Notes: generated by a model from the letters alone, not told the origin. DNA of 41,534 nucleotides from Kiritimatiellales bacterium (GCA_003246265.1 QKAU01000020.1:1-41534); one strand, 5' to 3'. Shown: positions 22,676 through 35,858, counted from the stretch's first letter. Made by a program: numbers and translations.

Positions 22676-24793
22676 CTAACCGCCGTAGAACGTCCTTCCC
22701 TCCTCCATCATCCGCCTCAGCAGGCCACACGGCCTGAAACGTGCGCCGCGTTGCTGTTCCAATGCCTCCATCGCCTGCACGATGCCTGAAAGTCCCCGAT
22801 CATCGGCATACCGCAGCAACCCTCCGCGGAAGGGAGGGAAGCCGATGCCGGCCACCAGCGCCATGTCGAGATAGTCCGCGCGCCCTATGACCTCCTCTTC
22901 CAGGCACATGGCGGCCTCGTTGAGCATCGTCAGTACGAGCCGGTCGACGATCTCCCCGTCGCTCCAGTCCCCTCCCCGGATGTGCTCCAGCAACCGGACC
23001 GCTTCCGGATTGGGCATGCGTTTCCGCCCTTCATACCGATAGAATCCACCGCCGGACTTCCGGCCGAGCAATCCGGCCTGGATGAACCGGTCCAAAACCG
23101 GCGCGGCTTGCAGGCGCGGTGAAAATGCCGCCTCCAACTCCTGGATCACCTTGTAGCCGACATCGATGCCTGTTTCATCGGCCAGCGCAAACGGCCCCAT
23201 CGGCATGCCGAATGCCTCGACCAGCCGGTCGATCCGCTCGAAACCAACCCCTTCCTGCAACAGCACTCCCGCTTCGTTGAGATACGGAATCAAGATCCGG
23301 TTCACCAGGAAGCCGGGACGGTCCTTCACAACCACCGTCGTCTTCTTCAGGGCATGCGCCAAGGCCACCACCGACGCCACGGTTCCGGGCGATGTCGCCT
23401 CGCCGGCGATCACCTCGACAAGCGGCATCCGGTTGACCGGATTGAAGAAGTGGAGCCCCACGAAACGTTCAGGATGTTCGAGCACCGACGCCATGCCAGA
23501 GACTGGAAGCGCGGAAGTGTTGGTGCAAATGACCGCATCGGGCCGCACGGCTTTTTCAACCTCCGCCAGCACCGCCTTCTTCACCGGCATCGTTTCCACG
23601 ACCGCCTCGACCACGACATCGGCGGAAGCAAAGCCGGAATAGTCGAGCGTGCCGGAGATGCGGTGCATGTGCAACGAAACCTCGTGCGGCTTCAACTTGT
23701 GGAGCTTGACGAGCTGGCCGTAATAGTCCGCCGCCTGCGCAAACCCCTTCGCCACGGCTTCCCATGCAATATCCTTCATGCGCACCGGATAGCCATGCCG
23801 GCTAAGGAGCCAGGCGATTCCGCCACCCATCACCCCTGCGCCGAGCACCGCCGCAGTCCGCAACTCCCGCACCTCCGCACCCGTACCGCGCTCCTTCTTC
23901 AGCGCCTGGCCAATATGGAACAGGCCGATCAGGTTGCGGCATACGGATGTTGCGGCCACCTGCGAAAAGGCGCGCGCTTCGCGTTCCAACCCCTGCTCCA
24001 GCCGCCCGCGACCCGTCGACTCCATCAGCGAGAGGATGGCTTCGACGGCAGGATAGTGCCCTTTGCTGCGCCGCCGGGCGTGTTCGCCCGCCTTGCGCAG
24101 GATGAGTGTGCGAACCGGCCAGATGCGGCCGGCCAGGTGGCGGCCGCGCCGCTTGCACAGCCGGGCCCGCCCCTTGCGCGTCATGCAGCGCCCCGTGAAC
24201 TCGCGCACCCTTTCCGCCATGAACTCATGCGGAACCAGTGCATCGACCAAACCGATCTCCTCCGCCTTGGCCCCTGAAACCGGTTTGCCGGAAAGGATCA
24301 TCTCCAGCGCTTGCGCCAATCCAATCAAGCGTGGCAGCCGCTGCGTACCGCCCCACCCCGGCAAGATGCCGAGTGTGGCTTCGGGCAATCCCAGCCTTGT
24401 CTTTTCGTGGTCGGTGGCCACGCGGAAGGCGCAGGCCAACGCCCACTCAAGCCCCCCGCCAAGGCAGGCGCCATCGATGGCGGCAATGGTCGGATAGGGC
24501 AGTGCCGCGAACCGCGAAAAGAGCGCCTGCCCTTGCCGCGACTTTCCGTAGGCATCGTCGGGATTCAGGATGGCTTCGATCTCGCCGATATCCGCACCGG
24601 CAACAAAGACGCCAGGTTTCTTGCTGACCACGACCAGCGCGCGAATGGACGGGTTCTGCAGACCGCCATGAAGCAGCGCGTCGAGTTCGGCCATGACCGA
24701 GGCCGAAAGCGTATTGACCGCCTCGCCCGGCAGGTCGATTTCCAGATAGGCGATACCCGCTTCGTCGGGCGGCAAAAGGGCCAGGGCATTCAT
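22676..24793 (-). CDS. fadJ: Enoyl-CoA hydratase / 3-hydroxyacyl-CoA dehydrogenase
   Basis: A 705-residue bifunctional beta-oxidation enzyme. The N-terminal hydratase (about 1-190) has GADIGEIEAIL, ACLGGGLEWALAC and GLPEATLGILPGWGGTQRLPRL with the two catalytic glutamates. The dehydrogenase begins with the NAD fold AAVLGAGVMGGGIAWLLSRHG and has CTNTSALPVS, HFFNPVNRMPLVEVI and FLVNRILIPYLNEA. A second C-terminal HCDH domain follows with ADYLDMALVAGIGFPPFRGG. Length equals FadJ (about 714). The second ATG (24793) is favoured over 24796 because GGAGG is 7 bases away. The start overlaps the thiolase stop. Confidence 0.93.
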   Translation of the reverse strand: MNALALLPPDEAGIAYLEIDLPGEAVNTLSASVMAELDALLHGGLQNPSIRALVVVSKKPGVFVAGADIGEIEAILNPDDAYGKSRQGQALFSRFAALPYPTIAAIDGACLGGGLEWALACAFRVATDHEKTRLGLPEATLGILPGWGGTQRLPRLIGLAQALEMILSGKPVSGAKAEEIGLVDALVPHEFMAERVREFTGRCMTRKGRARLCKRRGRHLAGRIWPVRTLILRKAGEHARRRSKGHYPAVEAILSLMESTGRGRLEQGLEREARAFSQVAATSVCRNLIGLFHIGQALKKERGTGAEVRELRTAAVLGAGVMGGGIAWLLSRHGYPVRMKDIAWEAVAKGFAQAADYYGQLVKLHKLKPHEVSLHMHRISGTLDYSGFASADVVVEAVVETMPVKKAVLAEVEKAVRPDAVICTNTSALPVSGMASVLEHPERFVGLHFFNPVNRMPLVEVIAGEATSPGTVASVVALAHALKKTTVVVKDRPGFLVNRILIPYLNEAGVLLQEGVGFERIDRLVEAFGMPMGPFALADETGIDVGYKVIQELEAAFSPRLQAAPVLDRFIQAGLLGRKSGGGFYRYEGRKRMPNPEAVRLLEHIRGGDWSDGEIVDRLVLTMLNEAAMCLEEEVIGRADYLDMALVAGIGFPPFRGGLLRYADDRGLSGIVQAMEALEQQRGARFRPCGLLRRMMEEGRTFYGG

Positions 24794-26082
24794 CATTCCA
24801 CCTCCAACACCAGCGCGGCCCCTTGGCCGCCGCCCACGCAAAGCGTCGCCAATCCCCGTCCCAGCCCGCGCCGCCGCAGCTCCTTGAGAAGCGTTACGAC
24901 AAGGCGTGCACCGGTGGCTCCGACCGGATGCCCAAGCGCGATGGCCCCCCCGTTGACATTGAGCTTGTCGGGATCAAGCTCGCCCAGCGCCTTGTCGCGC
25001 CCGAGGCATTTTTGCGCGAACACACTCGACGCGAACGCGTGTTCGCATGCCAGCACCTGCGCGGCAAAGGCCTCGTTGAGCTCGATGAGGTCGAAGTCGT
25101 CCAGCCCGAGACCGGTTTGGGCAAAGAGTCTTGCGCACGCGAAAGCGGGCCCGAGTCCCATGCGCGCACCGTCGAGGGCGGCATAGGCGTACCCGGCCAT
25201 GTATCCCAGCGGCCGGAGACCCCGTTCGCGTGCCTGCTGCTCGGACATGACCAGCGCCGCGACGGCTCCGTCGGTGACCTGCGAGGCATTCCCCACCGTC
25301 ACCGTTCCGGTCTTGCGATCGAAGTAGGGCTTGAGTTTCTGCAGGTCCTCCATGGTCTGTTGCGGGCGCGGTCCTTCGTCGGCCTGCTGGATGGCGGCAT
25401 AGGCCGGGGGGACGGGAATCGGCGCAATCTCTTCGGCCAGCTTGCCGGATTCGATGGCGCGGGTGGCGCGCCGGTGGCTTTCGAGGGCGTAGCGGTCCTG
25501 CTGCTCCCGGGTGATGCCGAATTCGCGCGAGAGCCGTTCGGCCGTCAGCCCCATGATCAAACCGCAGACAGGATCGGTAAGCCCCTGTTCAAGCGCAACG
25601 ACCGGCTTGAGATGCCCCGGGCGAAAAGCGGATAATGCCTTGGCCTTTTGCGCGAAGGTCTTGGCCTTGGAAAGCCGCTGGAACAGGGCTGTCATTTCGG
25701 GACCATAGAGCAGCGGAATGTTGCTCATCGACTCGGTGCCGCCCACCACCAATATCGAGGCGTCGCCGGCGGCAATCATCTGGGCCGCGGAGGTGAAGGC
25801 CTGCATGCCCGAAGCACAGTTCCGGTGCACGGTGTAGGCGGCAACGGATTCGGGAACGCCTGCCTTGAGCGCGAGCACCCGCGCGATATTGGCGGCATGG
25901 TTCGGCTGGGCCACATTGCCAAACACCACCTCGTCGATTTCGCCGGGAGGAATGCCGGTGCGGGCAAGCAGTTCCCGGATGGCAAAGGCCCCGAGATCGT
26001 CGGCGGGCACGCTCTTGAGCTTGCCGCCCGCCTTGCAGAACGGCGTGCGGATGCCATCAACAATGGCCAATCGCGATTGCAT
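24793..26082 (-). CDS. Acetyl-CoA acyltransferase (3-ketoacyl-CoA thiolase)
   Basis: A 429-residue thiolase that releases acetyl-CoA in the last step of beta-oxidation. The nucleophilic cysteine lies in HRNCASGMQAF, a substrate-binding histidine in NEAFAAQ context and NGGAIALGHPVGATGAR, and the second catalytic cysteine in TLCVGGGQGAA. The ATG at 26082 has GGAGG 6-7 bases upstream; the longer start at 26124 is not needed. It overlaps the end of the acyl-CoA ligase gene by 26 bases and the FadJ start by 1-4, so these proteins are probably made in step and may form a trifunctional complex (FadI-FadJ type). Confidence 0.94.
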   Translation of the reverse strand: MQSRLAIVDGIRTPFCKAGGKLKSVPADDLGAFAIRELLARTGIPPGEIDEVVFGNVAQPNHAANIARVLALKAGVPESVAAYTVHRNCASGMQAFTSAAQMIAAGDASILVVGGTESMSNIPLLYGPEMTALFQRLSKAKTFAQKAKALSAFRPGHLKPVVALEQGLTDPVCGLIMGLTAERLSREFGITREQQDRYALESHRRATRAIESGKLAEEIAPIPVPPAYAAIQQADEGPRPQQTMEDLQKLKPYFDRKTGTVTVGNASQVTDGAVAALVMSEQQARERGLRPLGYMAGYAYAALDGARMGLGPAFACARLFAQTGLGLDDFDLIELNEAFAAQVLACEHAFASSVFAQKCLGRDKALGELDPDKLNVNGGAIALGHPVGATGARLVVTLLKELRRRGLGRGLATLCVGGGQGAALVLEVE

Positions 26083-27856
26083 GGGAATCCTCCGTTTCCG
26101 GCTTGCCGGCATATAGCCGATCAATCAGTTCCTTGTAATGCTCCCCGACCACGTGGCGCCGCAGTTTGAGCGTAGGGGTCAGCTCACCGTTCTCCACCGA
26201 CGGGGCTTCGGCCAGCAGGGCATAGGCACGGATCTGCTCCCAGTGGTCGAGACCTGAATTGACTTCCGCCACCAATTGGTCGATTGCCCGGCGAACGGTG
26301 TCCGATCGGAGAAACTCCGCATCGGTTTCGTGCATGGCGCCACCCCGCCGCTTGAGGCGGTCGAGTTCGGAACGGTTCGGGAATAGGAGACAGGCGGCGA
26401 ACTTGCGTCCTTCGGCCAGAACGCAGGCGTTTTCCACCAGGCCGGAGCGGCACAGCGCCCGTTCTATGGGACGGGGGGCGACAATCTCGCCGGTCGAGGT
26501 CTTGAACATCTCCTTGCTACGGGCACGGATGGTCAGGTAGCCGCCAGCATCGATGGAGCCGAGATCGCCGGTATGCAGCCATCCGTCGATATCGACGGCG
26601 CGTGCGGTCTCTTCGGGCAGGTTGTGGTAGCCGCGCATGACACTGGGACCGCGCACAAGTACTTCTCCGTCGGCAGCGAGTCGAACCTGTACGCTTTTAA
26701 GCGGCGGGCCCACGGTACCGGGCCTGCGGTGGCCGGGATGGTTGGTGCAAACGACCGGGGAGGCCTCGGTCAGGCCATAGCCTTCGTAGAGGGGCACGCC
26801 CATGCGAAGGTAAAAGCGGTTGAGGTCGTCGGGCATGTGCGCACCGCCGACCACCATCGTACGCAGTCTGCCGCCAAGCGCCTTGCGAACCTGCCAGCCG
26901 ACGAACCAGTCGGCCATCCGGTCGGCCGCCGATACCGATCCTTCCTGCCGCGACGCATGTCGCCACGTCCAGCGGGCCAGCCCCCCAGGAGGACCGAAGA
27001 CCATTTCCGACTTTTCAGCAATCCGTTCATAGGTTCTTTCCAGCAAGCGAGGTACCACCGTCATCATCGTGGGCCGCACTTCGCGAATCAATGGACCAAG
27101 CTGATCGATGGAGTCGACAAAGTAAACGGACATGCCGGTCGCGAGATAGAGGTAGGCCACGATGCGCTCGAAGCCGTGGGCCAGGGGTAGCAGGCTAAGG
27201 GCCCGGTCCCGGCCCGGCCGCACAGGGAACAGCCCCTCGATATCATGCAGCTGCGCCACCAGGTTGGCGTGCGTGAGTTCCACCCCCTTGGGCATGCCGG
27301 TCGAGCCACTGGTATAGACAATGGCCGCAAGGTCGGTTGGCCGAAGGCGTGCCAACATCCGCTCCACCAGTTCGGGCTCCCCGTTCAACCGCTCCTCCCC
27401 TTCAGCCATCAAATGGCCGAGGGAGATTGCCGACGCCATGCCGGCGCAGGGTTGGTCGGTGAAAATCCGTTCGGCCAGCCCAGCCATCGGTTGGAACCGG
27501 GACCCGACCGCTGGTCCAAGCACGATAATGGAACGGATGTCCGAGTCGGTGATCTTATGCCGGAAATGCGCTTCGGAAAAATCGGTGAAGAACGGGACCG
27601 CCACATGCCCAGCGAGCATAATGGCGATATCCGCCACCAGCCAATGGGCCGACGGCTCCGACAATAGGCCGATGCAGCTTCCAGGGTTGGGTAGCCGCGC
27701 ATGCAAGGCGGCTGCAATACAGGTGGTTCGCCTCACCAGTTCGTCCATCGCAAGCGGTTGCCAGGCACCCGCCACCCGGTCGTTGAGCGCCCGCCGATTG
27801 GCATGGCGCGCGGCATGGTGGAGAAGCATGTCCGGGATTGTACGGTACACGTCCAT
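26057..27856 (-). CDS. Long-chain acyl-CoA synthetase (AMP-binding)
   Basis: A 599-residue adenylate-forming enzyme that activates a fatty acid to acyl-CoA using ATP. The P-loop signature AIVYTSGSTGMPKGVELTH is complete. Other hallmarks are GYGLTEASPVVC, DGWLHTGDLGSIDAGGYLTIRARSKEMFKTSTGE and a C-terminal lysine region around LTPTLKLRR. It belongs to the long-chain FACS group found in eubacteria (DUF/LC_FACS-like). ATG 27856 has GGAGGGG 5 bases upstream. It is the first gene of the six-gene operon; the promoter (27885-27913) and an inverted repeat (27868-27883) lie just ahead. Confidence 0.92.
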   Translation of the reverse strand: MDVYRTIPDMLLHHAARHANRRALNDRVAGAWQPLAMDELVRRTTCIAAALHARLPNPGSCIGLLSEPSAHWLVADIAIMLAGHVAVPFFTDFSEAHFRHKITDSDIRSIIVLGPAVGSRFQPMAGLAERIFTDQPCAGMASAISLGHLMAEGEERLNGEPELVERMLARLRPTDLAAIVYTSGSTGMPKGVELTHANLVAQLHDIEGLFPVRPGRDRALSLLPLAHGFERIVAYLYLATGMSVYFVDSIDQLGPLIREVRPTMMTVVPRLLERTYERIAEKSEMVFGPPGGLARWTWRHASRQEGSVSAADRMADWFVGWQVRKALGGRLRTMVVGGAHMPDDLNRFYLRMGVPLYEGYGLTEASPVVCTNHPGHRRPGTVGPPLKSVQVRLAADGEVLVRGPSVMRGYHNLPEETARAVDIDGWLHTGDLGSIDAGGYLTIRARSKEMFKTSTGEIVAPRPIERALCRSGLVENACVLAEGRKFAACLLFPNRSELDRLKRRGGAMHETDAEFLRSDTVRRAIDQLVAEVNSGLDHWEQIRAYALLAEAPSVENGELTPTLKLRRHVVGEHYKELIDRLYAGKPETEDSHAIAIGHC

Positions 27857-27867
27857 CCAGCCCCTCC

Positions 27868-27883
27868 GTTCTCGCGACAGAAC
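27868..27883. repeat. Inverted repeat GTTCT-N6-AGAAC ahead of the fatty-acid operon
   Basis: Perfect 5-bp half-sites separated by 6 bases lie between the -10 box (27885-27890) and the ribosome site of the acyl-CoA synthetase gene, that is, at the expected transcription start. The size and place fit a repressor site of the FadR/TetR kind. It is a short match, so chance is possible. Confidence 0.35.
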
Positions 27884-27884
27884 C

Positions 27885-27913
27885 ACTTTAGTCGGCTCCG
27901 ACCCCAGCGTCAA
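27885..27913 (-). promoter_or_regulatory. Sigma-70 promoter of the fatty-acid operon
   Basis: On the minus strand TTGACG (27908-27913), a 17-base spacer and TAAAGT (27885-27890) match 5 of 6 and 4 of 6 consensus bases. Transcription would start near 27878, leaving a leader of about 22 bases before the synthetase ATG. The rest of the gap up to 28080 holds nothing else I can name. Confidence 0.5.
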
Positions 27914-28086
27914 GCCGGGCACGCCTTCAAGGGTGGAAAACCTAGCAAAGCTCTTCACGCCAGAGCAAAAGACAGGAAACCGGCATGAAACGCTCATCAC
28001 CTGGTTAGAAGAGAAAAGCGCAGGTGCTGAACGGTTCGTTAGGGAGCCTGCGGCCCTGAAGCCCTCGCCTCCGATGACTCAAAACG

Positions 28087-28114
28087 AAAAAGGGCTTCCG
28101 TTTCGGAAACCCTT
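28087..28114 (-). terminator. Rho-independent terminator after ugd
   Basis: On the minus strand a stem of about 11 bp with one mismatch (28104-28114 with 28091-28100) and a 3-base loop is followed by a T-run (28087-28091). It lies 26 bases after the stop of the UDP-glucose dehydrogenase gene. Confidence 0.75.
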
Positions 28115-28139
28115 GCGCCTTGCCGTCAAACGGCGGAAG

Positions 28140-29510
28140 CTATTTCAGGTGGGACTTGCGGCCCCGGCCGATGGCGTAGACCTCGAAGCCGATGCCGTAG
28201 AGCGCATCGTGGTCGAGCAGGTTGCGTCCATCGAACAGGAAGGCGGGCTTGACCATGGAATCGTAGATGCGCTGGTAGTCGAGCTGCTTGTACTCCTTCC
28301 ATTCGGTGAGCACGGCGATGGCATGCGCCCCGGCGGCAGCCTTGTAGGGATCGGGCTCGAACTCGATCTGGTCGGCGAGTTCCGGCATCTCGAGCCGGGC
28401 GTTGTCGAGGGCCTTTGGATCGGACACGACCAGCTTGGCGTGTTCGCCGGCAAGTTCGCGGCAGACCTTGATGGCGGGGCTTTCGCGGGTGTCGCCCGTA
28501 TCGGCCTTGAAGGCGAAACCCAGGATGGCGATGCGCTTGTTGGCGATGGTGTTGAACATGCTGCGCAGCATGGTCTTCACGAACCGGGCCTCCTGGTACT
28601 CGTTCATTGCGACCACTGAACGCCAATAGTTGGCGGGTTCCTGCAGGCCGTAGCTCTCGCAGAGGTAGACGAGGTTGAGGATGTCCTTCTTGAAGCACGA
28701 ACCGCCAAAGCCGATACTGGCCTTGAGGAACTTCGGCCCAATGCGGCTGTCCGTGCCGATGGCGTGGGCAACGTCCGTCACGTTCGCGCCGGTGGCCTCG
28801 CAGAGGGCGGAGATGGCGTTGATCGAGCTCACACGCTGGGCCAGGAAGGCGTTGGCGGTGAGCTTGGACAGTTCCGAAGACCATACGTTGGTGGTGAGAA
28901 TCCGCTCGCGCGGAATCCACGTGGCGTAGATGTCTACCAGCGTCTGCAGCGCCTTCTGCCCACTCGCGGTTTCATGGCCGCCGATAAGAACACGATCCGG
29001 GTTTTCGAGGTCGGCAATGGCGGTGCCTTCGGCGAGGAACTCGGGATTGGAAAGCACTTCGAAATGGATGGGGTTGTCGCCGGCGTGCAGCACCCGCTCC
29101 ATGGCTTCGGCCGTACGGACCGGCAGCGTGCTCTTCTCGACGATGATCTTGTCGGAGGTGGAGACCTCCTTGATGCGCCGCGCGCACAGCTCCCAGTATT
29201 GCAGGTCGGAGGCGCAACCGGCCCCTTCGCCGAAGGTCTTGGTCGGGGTGTTGACGCTCACGAAGACGATGTCGGCGTCGCGGATGCCCTGGTCGACATC
29301 GGTGGAGAAGAACAGGTTGCGGCCACGCGCCTCCCTGACCACCTCCAGCAGGCCGGGCTCGTAGATCGGCAGGTCGTCCGTCTTCCACGCCGCGATGCGC
29401 CGTTCGTTGATGTCGACGACCGTCACACGGACATCGGGGCACTGCTTGGCGATCATCGCCATGGTGGGCCCGCCAACATAGCCGGCGCCGATGCAGCAGA
29501 TCTTGGTCAT
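28140..29510 (-). CDS. ugd: UDP-glucose 6-dehydrogenase, animal-like type
   Basis: A 456-residue NAD enzyme oxidising UDP-glucose to UDP-glucuronate, a sugar donor for capsule or exopolysaccharide. It starts with the Rossmann motif [12 protein letters not shown] and has [38 protein letters not shown] and the catalytic cysteine in [10 protein letters not shown] (C272). Many segments match the vertebrate enzyme as I remember it nearly word for word, such as [17 protein letters not shown]. That puts it in the long eukaryote-type clade rather than the shorter E. coli Ugd type; this is from memory. The ATG at 29510 lies 14 bases after the DUF4404 stop. Confidence 0.96.
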   Translation of the reverse strand: MTKICCIGAGYVGGPTMAMIAKQCPDVRVTVVDINERRIAAWKTDDLPIYEPGLLEVVREARGRNLFFSTDVDQGIRDADIVFVSVNTPTKTFGEGAGCASDLQYWELCARRIKEVSTSDKIIVEKSTLPVRTAEAMERVLHAGDNPIHFEVLSNPEFLAEGTAIADLENPDRVLIGGHETASGQKALQTLVDIYATWIPRERILTTNVWSSELSKLTANAFLAQRVSSINAISALCEATGANVTDVAHAIGTDSRIGPKFLKASIGFGGSCFKKDILNLVYLCESYGLQEPANYWRSVVAMNEYQEARFVKTMLRSMFNTIANKRIAILGFAFKADTGDTRESPAIKVCRELAGEHAKLVVSDPKALDNARLEMPELADQIEFEPDPYKAAAGAHAIAVLTEWKEYKQLDYQRIYDSMVKPAFLFDGRNLLDHDALYGIGFEVYAIGRGRKSHLK

Positions 29511-29523
29511 AGGGGCGTCTCCG

Positions 29524-29775
29524 TTAGATTCCGAGGTTGCTGAGCGCAGTCATCACCTGGTTGATCAGGGCGGTGATGCGGGGGTGGTCGACCTCGAATA
29601 CGCCGGCTTCGCGCCGAAGGGTTTCGACCAGGTCCTGCACGGCTTCGGGGGTGTAGCGCTCGATCCCCTCCCTCGCCTGCCCGAGCAACTCCTCGAGCCG
29701 CCCGGTCTCCCGGGGCGTCTCCTGTAGCCGGGCCTTGAGTTCGTCGATCTTCTTCTGCACTTCGCGGTGCGGCAT
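29524..29775 (-). CDS. DUF4404-family small protein
   Basis: An 83-residue helical protein. An amphipathic opening ([36 protein letters not shown]) is followed by the family end [24 protein letters not shown]. The function of DUF4404 is unknown. The ATG at 29775 has AGGGGG about 7 bases upstream. It sits between a GT4 glycosyltransferase gene (88 bases upstream on the same strand) and ugd (13 bases downstream), so it may be co-transcribed with polysaccharide genes; whether it acts there is open. Confidence 0.85.
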   Translation of the reverse strand: MPHREVQKKIDELKARLQETPRETGRLEELLGQAREGIERYTPEAVQDLVETLRREAGVFEVDHPRITALINQVMTALSNLGI

Positions 29776-29863
29776 GCGTACCCCCTGCTTCAAAGAGTGG
29801 GAATATGGCCGAAAACGACGCTTAGCTCCAGTTTTTAGCACTGTTTTTACGCCATCTCCCGGC

Positions 29864-31108
29864 TCATCCGTTTCCAATCGCCTTCTCATAAACGGCCTGG
29901 ATACGGTCGGCGATACGGTCCCACCCGTAATGGGTCGATACCGCAGCGAAGGCGCTGGACGCCAGCGATGCCCGCAAGACCGGTTCGTCGGCCAGCTCCC
30001 CCATCCGCGCCGCCAGTCCGGCCTCGTCCCCCGCTTCGGCCAGCAGGCCGTTCTCCCGGTCGCGGACGAATCCGGGGAGGCCACCGATCCGGCTGGCCAC
30101 GACGGGAACGCCCGCCGCCCAGGCCTCGAGAACCACCATGCCAAACGGTTCGTGGAGGCTCGGCAGCACGAAGAGTTGGGCCGCCCTGTAGGCTCCGGGA
30201 AGCAGCGGATCGCCGGGCTCAAGCCCCTCCACCAGCCGTACCCGCCCATCCAATCCCAGGCGGACCACCTCCTCCAGCAGCTCATCCCGGTACGCCTCGA
30301 CCGTGACCGGGCCAACGAGCACCAGCCGGTGGCCTGGATGGCGCTCTGCAAACCGCGCAAACGCGCGCACCAGGCCCAGCTGGTTCTTCTGGTAGTCGAT
30401 GCGCGACACGCACAGGACGAGCGGTTCCCCGGGGGCAAGGCCGAAGGCGGCGCGGAATGCCGCCCCATCGCCGGCAGCGAACCGCGCGACGTCGACACCG
30501 TTGGGCACGAGGTGGACCACCTTGCCGGGATGGCGACGACGCACCTCCTCGTATTCGTCCTGCCCGACGCAGATGATCGCCGCGGCATCATCCAGCACGC
30601 GCCGCGAACCGAACAACCAGCCGAAGACCTTCCCCCACTCCGGCCTGCCGCGGAACGGATCCATCATCCGCGCGTGCTGGTCTGGCGGCACGGCGTAGCA
30701 TCCGCCATGCAGGCTCACGACGTAGGGAATGCCCCTGAGCCGGGCCGCAGTGCGCGCCATGCCGCCCAGCCGGCGCTGGACATGGGCGTGGATCAGCGAG
30801 AGCTCCTTTTCGCGCAACAGGCCGAAGAAGAGCGGAAGCGACAGGGGGCTGCCCCCCTTGAGGCGCAGCTGTTCCCGGGCGCTCCAGGAGAGTCCGAACC
30901 AGGGCAGCACATACCGGAAGCGGCGCACCCGGACTCCATCGACCACGCCGTCGCCCGCCCGGCTGAACATGGAGGTGCAGAAGACGACGCCCCCGACGCC
31001 GCGGCGTTCGAGCGCCTGCGCAACGTGCAGGATCATGTTTTCGGTCCCGCCCCACTTGGCGGGCGAAAACCGGCGCGCCACATGGGCCACTTTGATTGTT
31101 CCAACCAT
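29864..31108 (-). CDS. Group 4 glycosyltransferase (GT4)
   Basis: A 414-residue GT-B enzyme that transfers a sugar from a nucleotide donor, probably for a surface glycan. The N-terminal half starts VAHVARRFSPAKWGGTENM and has HAHVQRRLGGMARTAA and YVVSLHGGCYAVP. The C-terminal half has VPNGVDVARFA, CVSRIDYQKNQLGLVRAFA, LVLVGP and the EX7E-type site EPFGMVVLEAWAAGVPVVAS. The target cannot be told. The ATG at 31108 leaves 120 bases to the divergent sensor-kinase gene. With ugd close by, UDP-glucuronate could be a donor, but this is inference. Confidence 0.93.
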   Translation of the reverse strand: MVGTIKVAHVARRFSPAKWGGTENMILHVAQALERRGVGGVVFCTSMFSRAGDGVVDGVRVRRFRYVLPWFGLSWSAREQLRLKGGSPLSLPLFFGLLREKELSLIHAHVQRRLGGMARTAARLRGIPYVVSLHGGCYAVPPDQHARMMDPFRGRPEWGKVFGWLFGSRRVLDDAAAIICVGQDEYEEVRRRHPGKVVHLVPNGVDVARFAAGDGAAFRAAFGLAPGEPLVLCVSRIDYQKNQLGLVRAFARFAERHPGHRLVLVGPVTVEAYRDELLEEVVRLGLDGRVRLVEGLEPGDPLLPGAYRAAQLFVLPSLHEPFGMVVLEAWAAGVPVVASRIGGLPGFVRDRENGLLAEAGDEAGLAARMGELADEPVLRASLASSAFAAVSTHYGWDRIADRIQAVYEKAIGNG

Positions 31109-31174
31109 ACTGTAGCGATCCTAGCGCAACGCCATGCGACAGGAAAGCCTAAGCGCGCGGGCCCATGATTTTGT

Positions 31175-31203
31175 TTTACCGGTTCGTCGGCTGCGCGTAT
31201 AGT
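31175..31203 (+). promoter_or_regulatory. Candidate promoter of the hybrid sensor-kinase gene
   Basis: TTTACC (31175-31180), a 17-base spacer and TATAGT (31198-31203) lie before the ATG at 31229. The -10 box matches 5 of 6, the -35 box 4 of 6. The gap also carries the divergent start of the glycosyltransferase gene. Confidence 0.4.
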
Positions 31204-31228
31204 CTCGCAACACATTCCGGATTTCCAT

Positions 31229-33709
<2,481 letters not shown>

Positions 33710-33711
33710 CC

Positions 33712-34146
33712 ATGGACCGGTTCTGGGAACGTAAGACGCTCGGGGAGCTGTCCCGCGATGAATGGGAGGCCCTTTGCGACGGCTGTGCCAAGTGCTGCGT
33801 GCACAAGTTCGAGGTCGAGGAGACGGGGGAGGTGCTCTATACCTGCGTAGCCTGCCGGCTGCTGGACACGGCCACCTGCCGGTGCACCGCCTACGGCCAG
33901 CGCCACGAGCTGGTGCCGGACTGCGCCGTCCTTTCCGCCGAACGCCCGGAATACCTCGCCTGGATGCCGGAGAGCTGCGCCTACCGGCGGCTACACGAAG
34001 GGAAGCCCCTTCCCGAATGGCATCCGCTCCTCACCGGAGATCCGGGCTCGGTCCACGCCCACGGGGCGTCGGCCCGGAAGCGGCTCATCCCCGAATTCCT
34101 CGCCGACGAGGCGCGCCTCGAAAAATACATCGTCTACGACTCGTAG
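33712..34146 (+). CDS. YcgN/UPF0260 cysteine-cluster protein
   Basis: A 144-residue protein with many cysteines in the YcgN pattern: CDGCAKCCVHKFEVEETGE, TCVACRLLDTATCRC, VPDC and ESCAYRRL. It also carries WHPLLTGDP and the end segment GASARKRLIPEF that the family shares. The cysteines are thought to bind zinc or an iron-sulfur centre; no function is settled. The ATG at 33712 comes 2 bases after the sensor-kinase stop, so the two are on one message. It ends in a 13-base overlap with the convergent pterin dehydratase gene. Confidence 0.93.
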   Translation: MDRFWERKTLGELSRDEWEALCDGCAKCCVHKFEVEETGEVLYTCVACRLLDTATCRCTAYGQRHELVPDCAVLSAERPEYLAWMPESCAYRRLHEGKPLPEWHPLLTGDPGSVHAHGASARKRLIPEFLADEARLEKYIVYDS

Positions 34147-34469
34147 AGCGCATCGATCCTGGCGGCACAGATGAAGTCGTTCTCCGACAGGCCTCCGATG
34201 GCGTGGGTGGAGTAGGTGACGGTGCATTCTTTGTAGGTGACCAGCAGATCGGGATGATGGTCCTCGGCATGGGCCACATAGGCCACGGCATTCACGAAGG
34301 CCATGGTCCGGAAGTAGTTCTTGAAGGCGAAGGTTTTCATGATGCGGCCCCCGTCGCGTACCCAGCCCGGCAGCTGCGCGAGCAGGGTATCGGCCTGTTC
34401 GGCCGACAGCGGCGGCATGCCGCCTTCGCACGGCTTGCAATGCCTCGCCCCGAGATTGCATCTGTCCAT
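34134..34469 (-). CDS. phhB: Pterin-4a-carbinolamine dehydratase
   Basis: A 111-residue PCD/DCoH enzyme that recycles 4a-hydroxytetrahydrobiopterin. The catalytic segment AHAEDHHPDLLVTYKECTVTYSTHAIGG is complete (two adjacent histidines, proline, aspartate, later histidine). ATG 34469 has GGAGG 6 bases upstream. It follows the NtrC-like regulator on the same strand by 33 bases. No phenylalanine hydroxylase gene is in this window, so the partner of the enzyme is not visible. Confidence 0.93.
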   Translation of the reverse strand: MDRCNLGARHCKPCEGGMPPLSAEQADTLLAQLPGWVRDGGRIMKTFAFKNYFRTMAFVNAVAYVAHAEDHHPDLLVTYKECTVTYSTHAIGGLSENDFICAARIDALYES

Positions 34470-34502
34470 ATCAACCTCCCATGCTGTGCGAATGATAGCC
34501 GC

Positions 34503-35850
<1,348 letters not shown>

Positions 35851-35858
<8 letters not shown>

